Origin: JAEZKC01 sp046538945
Lineage (GTDB): Bacteria > Fibrobacterota > Chitinivibrionia > Chitinivibrionales > Chitinispirillaceae
DNA: 13,421 bases
Direction: 5' to 3'
NCBI GenBank assembly: GCA_046538945.1
Contig: JBKHHW010000078.1
Span: forward strand, 1-13,421
The notes under the pieces are model-generated. The model was given only the letters and a program-made list of their open reading frames with translations. It made no database searches and was not told the DNA's origin. The position numbers and the translations under genes are program-made. Positions 6,322 through 11,881 of the stretch are shown here, in pieces; positions within the stretch are counted from its first letter, which is position 1; each line of letters opens with the position of its first letter.

Positions 6322-8877
6322 TCAATGCGCCGCCTTTCTGTAGAGAACCAGTCCGATAAAGAGAAATATGGCGTTTCCGATCCATGCTCCCACAGTGGTG
6401 GGAATATGGCCGTTTTGAGCAAATACCAGTGCGAAGCGGCTTATAAGCCAGAAAAAGAATGTCATGAAAAGGCTTATGCCGAACAGTGCCGCTCCGCCTT
6501 TTCTGCCCGCGCGCGCCGTTATGGCGATTCCCAGCAGTATGACTATGAAGTTCATGAACGGCAGGGCAATCTTGAACTCAAGCTCGGCCAGGTACTTGTC
6601 GACCTGCTCTCCCCTGCGCTGGGCCGTTTCTATATAATCGGCCAGCTCCCAGTAGCTCATCTCTTCTTTGACTTTCACCCTTTTTACAAGTTCGGCCGGA
6701 GGTACTTTGAGAATTGTATCATTGAGATTGTTAAAAGTCGAGACGGCGGAAGCATCTTCACCGAAAGTACGTTTCATACCGTTCTCGAATTTCCACCCGG
6801 TGCTGTCATAGTGCATATCTCTGGCTTCTATGCGCTCGGTCATACCGTCTGTCTTGAAAGTGTAGCGGCGCACGTTTCGGGCAAACTGGGGACTTGTGCT
6901 GAATTCCTCGAAAACATATAGCACATTCGGAGTGCCGAAATAGTAGAAATCCCGTCTGTACTCTCGAATACCCTTTGGTGAGGGCGGAAGATTCACGCCC
7001 GGAGGACGTTTTGCAGAGTCCATGAGCTCCCGGCGCAGTTCATTCGATTTGGGAATGATCTTCTCCCCTACGTAAAAAGTCAGCACCGACATCACAATAC
7101 CAAGCACAAGCAGAGGGGAAGTCAGCTGGCGGACATTGACACCCGCCGCCTTCATGGCAATGATTTCACTTGTTTTGGACAGTCTGCCGATAGAGAACAT
7201 TGAGGACAGAAGCAGAACAACTGGGAGAATCGTCTGGATCAGCCACGGAAGGTAGTAGTAGTAGTAATGGGCGACCTGGATGAAGTTCATCTGGTCGAAA
7301 CGTTTCAGGTTGCTTATGTAATCAACCGTAACGAATATGATAAGAATCGCAATCGTTAGTCCAACCGCATATCCTATGAACATGCCGATCAGATATGTAG
7401 GGAGAGTTCCGATGATTTTGTTTAATATCAGCCGCGGAAGGCTGAAAATTATTCTTGGAAGACGGAAAATGAATGAGCTGGAAATAAATGAGAATCGTTT
7501 GCGGCTCTTACCAACCAAATCTTTTATGAAATTGAACTGGATCGTTGTCTCCCTGAGCATGAGAATCAGTAGCACAACTCCACAGATGGCTATCACGACA
7601 TTTCCGGTCCACATGCCTACAGCGGGAGATATCTTGAGCTTGTCGGCCATGTTTTCGCCGGTAATCAGGAACCCCCAGTAGGCGATGAAGAAGAAAACCG
7701 AGTAGCTTGCCCCTACCGCTATTCCCCCCCGTTTGGCCATGATACCCAGAGGAGCACCGATGAGAACAAATATCAGACAGGCTGCCGGAATAGCATACTT
7801 CTTATGCACTTCGACCAGATACTGGGCGATCACCTGATCGTTGGCTTTTTTCCGTCTTATGACACGTTCGACACTGCTCTCGTTGCGCTTGGCTTTTTTT
7901 ACCGCCTCGTCCGCAACGGAAATGAAGTCTGTGCTCCATTTTTTGAATGTAGAGGGTGATCCGACGCTGTCCCGGGCACGAGACGAGGGCGAAAGAGTGT
8001 CGATATGGGCTATGAAGTGGCTTAAAGAGTCAATAAAGAGGTTGTGCTCAGAGAGGATGGTTTTGTTAGATTTCCTGAGATCTTTTACATCCTGCATCAT
8101 CATGGCTATGTTTTTCTCACGGTCACTACGGTAATTGGAATTGGTGCGCCGGAATTCGGTGTCCACGTTTTCTATGTAGATCACCTGTTTTTTGAAACGG
8201 GCCAGGAAATACTGCTTGTTGTCTTTGCGGCTCACACTGTGTGTTTCGCCGTTATAAAGGATGAGTTCCAGATATCTTTGATCCTTGGTCATCTGGATGT
8301 TTCCGCCTGCTGCAATCGTGACTGAAGGATCCTGGCTTGCTGCATTGCTGAATATGCGTATCCCTCCCAGATCACCGGTCTGCGCATTAACATCATCTAC
8401 GTAGAGAGTATAGCCGGTGAAGTCCCGGATGAGTATGCCGGGTTCGATGAACGCCGCGGGGCGCTTGCGGGAAATGTCTCCTATCAGATTGGCTGCATGG
8501 TGATTAGCTTCAGGGAGTACGAGATCATGGAAAAAAATCAGAGCTATCATGATAACAGAGGCTGCGCTGAACACCGGCACGAGCAGGGTTGACATGTTGC
8601 GCCCGGAAGCTTTTATGGCGGTAATCTCCACATCCCCGGACATCCTCCCGAAGGTCATGAGAGTGGCGGAGAGGATTGCCATGGGAATGCCAAGGGCTAA
8701 TATCCAGGCCAGCTGTATCAGAAAAACCTCCAGGACAACCATGGGCTCTATGCCCCTGGACACGATACGGTCCAGGAGAACAACCGCCTGCTGCATGGTG
8801 AAAAGGAACACGATTATGCTCAAAGAGGCAAGAAAAGGGAAGATGTGTTCCTTAATGATATATCTGTAAAGAATCAT
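6322..8877 (-). CDS. lptFG: LptF-LptG permease fusion (LPS export ABC transporter, both YjgP/YjgQ modules in one chain), 851 aa
   Basis: LptF and LptG form the inner-membrane core of the LptB2FG transporter, which extracts LPS and passes it to the LptC/LptA bridge. They are normally two proteins of about 360 aa. Here one continuous chain holds both. Module 1 is about residues 1-445: three membrane segments (12-34, 47-72, 98-118), a periplasmic beta-rich domain, and three more (360-380, 388-407, 420-441). Module 2 is about 485-851 with the same order. The cytoplasmic coupling motif occurs twice: RMSGDVEITAIKASG (78-92) and RLSKTSEIIAMKAAG (565-579). A basic linker spans about 446-490. Module 1 has an extra charged, helix-like insert at about 250-350. 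Module 2 carries a YYYYY run (538-542) encoded by five TAC codons. ATG 8877 fits the family start but has no clear Shine-Dalgarno site. No lptB, lptA or lptC is in view. Confidence 0.9.
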   Translation of the reverse strand: MILYRYIIKEHIFPFLASLSIIVFLFTMQQAVVLLDRIVSRGIEPMVVLEVFLIQLAWILALGIPMAILSATLMTFGRMSGDVEITAIKASGRNMSTLLVPVFSAASVIMIALIFFHDLVLPEANHHAANLIGDISRKRPAAFIEPGILIRDFTGYTLYVDDVNAQTGDLGGIRIFSNAASQDPSVTIAAGGNIQMTKDQRYLELILYNGETHSVSRKDNKQYFLARFKKQVIYIENVDTEFRRTNSNYRSDREKNIAMMMQDVKDLRKSNKTILSEHNLFIDSLSHFIAHIDTLSPSSRARDSVGSPSTFKKWSTDFISVADEAVKKAKRNESSVERVIRRKKANDQVIAQYLVEVHKKYAIPAACLIFVLIGAPLGIMAKRGGIAVGASYSVFFFIAYWGFLITGENMADKLKISPAVGMWTGNVVIAICGVVLLILMLRETTIQFNFIKDLVGKSRKRFSFISSSFIFRLPRIIFSLPRLILNKIIGTLPTYLIGMFIGYAVGLTIAILIIFVTVDYISNLKRFDQMNFIQVAHYYYYYLPWLIQTILPVVLLLSSMFSIGRLSKTSEIIAMKAAGVNVRQLTSPLLVLGIVMSVLTFYVGEKIIPKSNELRRELMDSAKRPPGVNLPPSPKGIREYRRDFYYFGTPNVLYVFEEFSTSPQFARNVRRYTFKTDGMTERIEARDMHYDSTGWKFENGMKRTFGEDASAVSTFNNLNDTILKVPPAELVKRVKVKEEMSYWELADYIETAQRRGEQVDKYLAELEFKIALPFMNFIVILLGIAITARAGRKGGAALFGISLFMTFFFWLISRFALVFAQNGHIPTTVGAWIGNAIFLFIGLVLYRKAAH

Positions 8878-9066
8878 ATGGGTTTAGAGGGCTTTCGGAT
8901 ATATTGTTTTTTGACCGCGATGTCCTGGTTTCGGTTTCAACAATCCGGTGTCTGACCTTCGCAGTAAGAAATAAAAAGGAAATCTGCTGTGAGATGCTCG
9001 TATCTACTGAAAAATATGTACTTCCAATGTGTCTCTTCAAGAATAATCGGCTGCACGTGTGTAATG

Positions 9067-9095
9067 TTGACCGTTTGTTTTTACTATAATATAAT
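9067..9095 (+). promoter_or_regulatory. Strong sigma70-type promoter for cpoB
   Basis: TTGACC (9067-9072, 5/6 match to the -35 consensus), a 17-nt spacer, then TATAAT (9090-9095, perfect -10). A second overlapping TATAAT lies at 9085-9090 but with a 12-nt spacer. Transcription should begin near 9102, giving a leader of about 65 nt before ATG 9167. It faces cpoB and is the best promoter in the window. Confidence 0.75.
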
Positions 9096-9107
9096 AATGG
9101 TGGGTAC

Positions 9108-9124
9108 AGGTGATTGTATCACCT
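9108..9124 (+). promoter_or_regulatory. Perfect 7-bp inverted repeat at the start of the cpoB leader
   Basis: AGGTGAT, a 3-nt spacer (TGT), then ATCACCT. It begins about 6 nt after the predicted transcription start. It could be a 5' stabilising stem-loop in the mRNA or an operator half-site pair for a repressor overlapping the start region. There is no T-run after it, so it is not an intrinsic terminator. Confidence 0.5.
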
Positions 9125-9166
9125 CAGAGTTGGGTATCATCTACTTACTTTTGTTGGGAGAGAAGG

Positions 9167-9991
9167 ATGCGGCACTCTTTAAATAGGTATAAAACGGTTC
9201 AGATACTGGGTTTGTTCGGTATGGCGTTTGTTTTTGCCGGATGTGCAGGATCGCATCAGCAGGTGGAAAGCGAGGCGGTGCTGCCTGAAATCGATGTGGT
9301 TCAGGTGAAGGAGAACTCCGACGAGGCTCTCAGACTTGCACAGGAAACCAGAATGGAGCTAGAGGTGCTTTCGGAAAAAATCACAGAACTGGATAACCGC
9401 ATCATTATGCTCTCAGAGGAGGTCTCAAGCATTTCAGCAGCAAAGATCGAAGAACTCGAGGCCAAACTTGCCCTGCTTACGGAAGCATATAAGGACCTCC
9501 ACAGTCAGCTCAACACTGTCGAGCGTACAACCCTGCGTACTTCCTCCAAGCCCAAAAAACGAAATCCCTCTGCCCAGGCAACCTTTTCTCCCGCTTCGGC
9601 AGCAGATCTTCTAACCTCCTCTCCAGAATATCATCTCTACCAGAATGGTTTGAAAGTTTTCAATGCCCGCAATTATAAGCAGGCTGTAAAGGTCTTTTCA
9701 GATCTGCTGGAAAAATATCCTCAAGGCTCCTATTTGGACAATGCTCATTTCTGGATAGGGGAGAGTTATTATCGTCTCGGTCTTTTCGATAAGGCTGTTA
9801 GCGCCTTTTCGGAGGTGTTTGCTTTTCCCAACTCTTCCAAAGCCGATGATGCTCAATTCAAAATCGGTCTTGCTCATCATAAAATGGGTCAGACTGCTCA
9901 GGCAAAAGCGGAACTGGGCAAGCTGATCGACCGGTATCCCGCCAGTGAGTACGTGGAGCAGGCCCGACGGTACAGTTCCAATCTCAAATGA
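9167..9991 (+). CDS. cpoB: CpoB/YbgF-like tol-pal coordinator with lipoprotein signal, 274 aa
   Basis: CpoB (YbgF) links Tol-Pal constriction of the outer membrane to peptidoglycan synthesis in Gram-negatives. The protein has an n-region MRHSLNRYK, a hydrophobic core and a lipobox-like VFAGC with C26, so it looks like a lipoprotein; E. coli CpoB is a soluble periplasmic protein. A heptad-rich coiled coil at about 48-122 matches the YbgF trimerisation region. A Ser/Pro/Lys-rich linker follows (123-152), then TPR repeats at 153-274 starting YHLYQNGLKVFNARNY, including FWIGESYYRLG. The start is ATG 9167, with GGGAGAGAAGG directly upstream; a GTG at 9110 would place the signal peptide too far inside. 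No tolQRAB or pal gene is adjacent. A generic TPR envelope lipoprotein is the alternative, so the symbol is tentative while the architecture is clear. Confidence 0.75.
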   Translation: MRHSLNRYKTVQILGLFGMAFVFAGCAGSHQQVESEAVLPEIDVVQVKENSDEALRLAQETRMELEVLSEKITELDNRIIMLSEEVSSISAAKIEELEAKLALLTEAYKDLHSQLNTVERTTLRTSSKPKKRNPSAQATFSPASAADLLTSSPEYHLYQNGLKVFNARNYKQAVKVFSDLLEKYPQGSYLDNAHFWIGESYYRLGLFDKAVSAFSEVFAFPNSSKADDAQFKIGLAHHKMGQTAQAKAELGKLIDRYPASEYVEQARRYSSNLK

Positions 9992-10266
9992 TCCGGAGCT
10001 CACCGTGAAGCACCCTGCTTTTTAATGGGTTGTTTTCGACTAATAGCTTGCATTTTGCTTTCAAAAAAACCACTTTATTAGGTTGGCAGACCGTTTTTCT
10101 GAACACCGTTTTGCCAGGGGAGTGCCGATATCCCCCGAGGGGAGCCTTTAATCTTACCCTCAGAGTGGCTTTCTGAAATAATCCAAGTTTTAGATTTACC
10201 AAATATGTTACACGAGCGTACTTAGAAAGGAAAACTCTCCTACAAACGCTTCTTATGGGAAAGAAT
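9992..10266 (+). other. 275-nt gap between cpoB and bamD with several inverted repeats
   Basis: No credible gene here; all plus frames are broken by stops. Structured elements visible are: AAGCA-CCC-TGCTT followed by TTT (10008-10023), a very short terminator-like hairpin just after cpoB; TGGCA (10084-10088) pairing with TGCCA (10112-10116) across a 23-nt loop; and TCCCC-CGA-GGGGA (10131-10143). Together they suggest a folded RNA leader or attenuator ahead of bamD, but I recognise no known riboswitch class. No convincing -35/-10 pair is visible. AAAGGAAAA near 10226-10235 is too far from the start to act as a ribosome site. Confidence 0.4.
10008..10023 (+). terminator. Weak terminator-like hairpin after cpoB
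   Basis: A 5-bp stem (AAGCA/TGCTT) with a CCC loop runs directly into three more T residues, 17 nt after the cpoB stop. The stem is short and mostly A/T at its base, so efficient termination is doubtful; it may only be partial. Confidence 0.25.
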
Positions 10267-11031
10267 ATGAATTTTAAAACAACCGTTTTGTCAGTAGTTG
10301 CTCTATGCTTTCTGGTATCCTGTGCGGCAACCTCCAAGGCTCAGAAAGACAGACAGTTTGATTGTTCCAAGCGTCTTGAGACAGTCAAGAAAAGAATGTC
10401 CAAAAAGAATCATACTGATGCTGTCAGGATTCTGGATGATATTAAATACCATTGCGGCGGCAGTGCTTTTATGGATTCAGTCTATTATTACGGGGGCATC
10501 GCCAACTTCAGAATGAAGCAGTACACAGATGCGCGGATCGAGTTCGAACGGCTTTCCCGTGAGTTTCCCCGCTCGCCGTTTGTAGAGGAAGCTCAGTATC
10601 GGGTCGGGCAGATGATCTATCTTCAGTCAAATCCTTTTGACCGGGATCAGACAGAAACAAAGGAAGCCGTATACTATTTCAGCACGTTTCTGGAACGGTT
10701 CGGCTCAGGGAATTACGCCGACAGCGCCAGACATCATATCAGTCTCTGCAAGGAGAAACTTGCCAAAAAAGAACTCAAAAATGCTCTGTTCTATCATAAG
10801 CAAAAACAGCACGAAGCTGCTCTGGTGTACTTTAAATCACTTCTGTCACAGTATCCTGAGTCCAAGTACATAAATGAAGCCAGGGTTTACATGGTGGAAG
10901 CCCTTCTCGATCTCAAACGAAGTGACGAGGCACAGGAGATCTTCAAGGATCTCGACAGCAGTGGCTTTGGAGAAAAGCTGAAAGAGAAGTTTGATTTTGT
11001 TAAAACCCGGCTGGATGCTTCTTCAAAGTAA
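10267..11031 (+). CDS. bamD: Outer membrane assembly lipoprotein BamD, 254 aa
   Basis: BamD is the essential lipoprotein partner of BamA in beta-barrel insertion into the outer membrane. A signal peptide (MNFKTTVLSVVALCF) leads to the lipobox LVSC with C19 as the lipidated residue. The rest is TPR-like helices, including AFMDSVYYYGG, an EFERLSREFPRSPFVEEAQY segment and the BamD hallmark DRDQTETKEA (125-134), where family members read DRDQT. A further repeat lies at 170-215. Length is close to E. coli BamD (245 aa). I chose ATG 10267, preceded by GGGAAAG; ATG 10255 has no ribosome site and adds four residues. nadD follows after 18 nt. The close resemblance of this TPR protein to cpoB is family-wide and does not imply recent duplication. 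Confidence 0.87.
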   Translation: MNFKTTVLSVVALCFLVSCAATSKAQKDRQFDCSKRLETVKKRMSKKNHTDAVRILDDIKYHCGGSAFMDSVYYYGGIANFRMKQYTDARIEFERLSREFPRSPFVEEAQYRVGQMIYLQSNPFDRDQTETKEAVYYFSTFLERFGSGNYADSARHHISLCKEKLAKKELKNALFYHKQKQHEAALVYFKSLLSQYPESKYINEARVYMVEALLDLKRSDEAQEIFKDLDSSGFGEKLKEKFDFVKTRLDASSK

Positions 11032-11049
11032 TATTCTCGGGTAGCGCCA

Positions 11050-11646
11050 ATGTCCAGTTCACGAATCGGCATTTTGGGTGGAACGTTTGATCCTGTTCAC
11101 AACGGGCACCTTTCTGCGGCCATGTTGGCCAGAGATCATTTCTGCCTCGATCAGATCATTTTCATTCCGACTGGCACTCCTCCTCATAAAGATTCTGTTT
11201 CCGCCTCGGCCCAGGAGCGCCACCGGATGCTTCAACTGGCTCTTCAGGGAGTTCCGGAATTCAGTATCTTTGAAGGGGAAGTTACCCGCTCGGGATACTC
11301 CTATACTGTCGACACACTGAAAATTCTTCGTAACAGTTATGGTGATGTGCCTTTTCACTACATCGTCGGTTCGGATAACCTTTCTGAAATACGCTCCTGG
11401 CGTTCCTATGAACAGATTCTTGAGTGGGTGACCCTTTGTGTCGCGGGAAGACCCCCCTATTCATTAGAGCCTTCGGCGGCTTTAAAAAATGCGCGTGTGG
11501 AATTCTTTCCTTCTCCGGAATGGGGTCTGAGTTCCACCGCTCTGCGATCTTATCTCAAAAATGGCTGCTCTTGCAGATTTCTCATACCTGACGCAGTTCT
11601 TGTTTATATTAAAGAAAAAGGCCTGTATGGATATCCGATCGGGTGA
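11050..11646 (+). CDS. nadD: Nicotinate-nucleotide adenylyltransferase NadD
   Basis: Transfers AMP from ATP to nicotinate mononucleotide to form deamido-NAD, a step shared by de novo and salvage NAD synthesis; cytosolic. The nucleotidyltransferase signature GGTFDPVHNGH (10-20) with H17 and H20 is at the N-terminus, followed by IFIPTGTPPHK (37-47), YIVGSDNL (104-111) and the C-terminal SSTALRSYL (161-169), equivalent to the ISSTxIR ATP-binding motif. Length (198 aa) is normal. The ATG has only a poor Shine-Dalgarno site, but bamD ends 18 nt before, so reinitiation or coupling is plausible. The last 20 nt overlap the next small gene in another frame. Confidence 0.96.
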   Translation: MSSSRIGILGGTFDPVHNGHLSAAMLARDHFCLDQIIFIPTGTPPHKDSVSASAQERHRMLQLALQGVPEFSIFEGEVTRSGYSYTVDTLKILRNSYGDVPFHYIVGSDNLSEIRSWRSYEQILEWVTLCVAGRPPYSLEPSAALKNARVEFFPSPEWGLSSTALRSYLKNGCSCRFLIPDAVLVYIKEKGLYGYPIG

Positions 11647-11836
11647 TGAGCAGAGGAAATCGACTCGGGAAAAGTCATTTCTGGGAATCCATTTTCGATG
11701 CTGTGGCATTTACCGCCGTATCTACAAGAACAGGGCCGGAGACGCTTATGAGGGGGCTTGCCCCAAGTGTGGTAAAAAGGTCAGGTGTCCTATCGGGCCG
11801 GGCGGAACGGGTTCCCGTTTTTTTGAAGCAATGTAG
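11627..11836 (+). CDS. Small conserved Cys-rich (zinc-ribbon-like) protein of unknown function, 69 aa
   Basis: Begins inside the end of nadD (20-nt overlap, +1 frame relative to it) with AAAAAGG just upstream of ATG 11627. After a polar N-terminus the core reads FRCCGIYRRIY (C25, C26), then ACPKCGKKV (C45, C48), C54, and the ending IGPGGTGSRFFEA. Paired cysteines with a CPKCGK knuckle point to a structural zinc or other metal site. I recall small proteins of this shape, with a CC...CPxCxK...IGPGGT.SRFF pattern, in several bacterial phyla, but no function is known to me. The pattern, the ribosome site and the snug fit between nadD and the Memo-AMMECR1 gene argue that it is real. The reading frame can also be extended upstream to 11561, deep in nadD, which I consider spurious. 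Confidence 0.72.
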   Translation: MDIRSGDEQRKSTREKSFLGIHFRCCGIYRRIYKNRAGDAYEGACPKCGKKVRCPIGPGGTGSRFFEAM

Positions 11837-11881
11837 GTTTCCCGCTTCCGACTTTCATGATATCTTTAAAGGCGGTGCTAT

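Larger units (their letters stand above)
8878..9166. other. Divergent intergenic region between the lptFG operon and cpoB
   Basis: This 289-nt region separates divergently transcribed genes and should carry both promoters. The plus-strand promoter for cpoB is clear and listed separately. For the minus-strand lptFG operon the best I find is TTGAAG (complement of 9035-9040) and TATTTT (complement of 9011-9016) with an 18-nt spacer. That would leave a leader of about 125 nt ahead of ATG 8877; it is a weak call. The 60 nt just upstream of lptFG contain no Shine-Dalgarno-like motif. Short open frames across the region look like chance. Confidence 0.5.

Noticed and set aside
6325..6921. 198-aa plus-strand ORF antisense to the LptF-LptG fusion
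   Set aside because: A shadow of the conserved module 2 coding frame; no motif or ribosome site.
8852..9040. 62-aa minus-strand ORF in the divergent promoter region
   Set aside because: Overlaps the lptFG start in another frame, with low-complexity Ser/Thr/Arg content and no good ribosome site.
9110..9166. Upstream GTG start adding 19 residues to the CpoB-like protein
   Set aside because: Would bury the lipoprotein signal peptide and overlaps the leader hairpin; ATG 9167 has a strong ribosome site.
9984..10337. 117-aa minus-strand ORF spanning the cpoB-bamD gap
   Set aside because: Overlaps the bamD signal peptide region antisense; basic, motif-free translation; more likely a structured noncoding gap.
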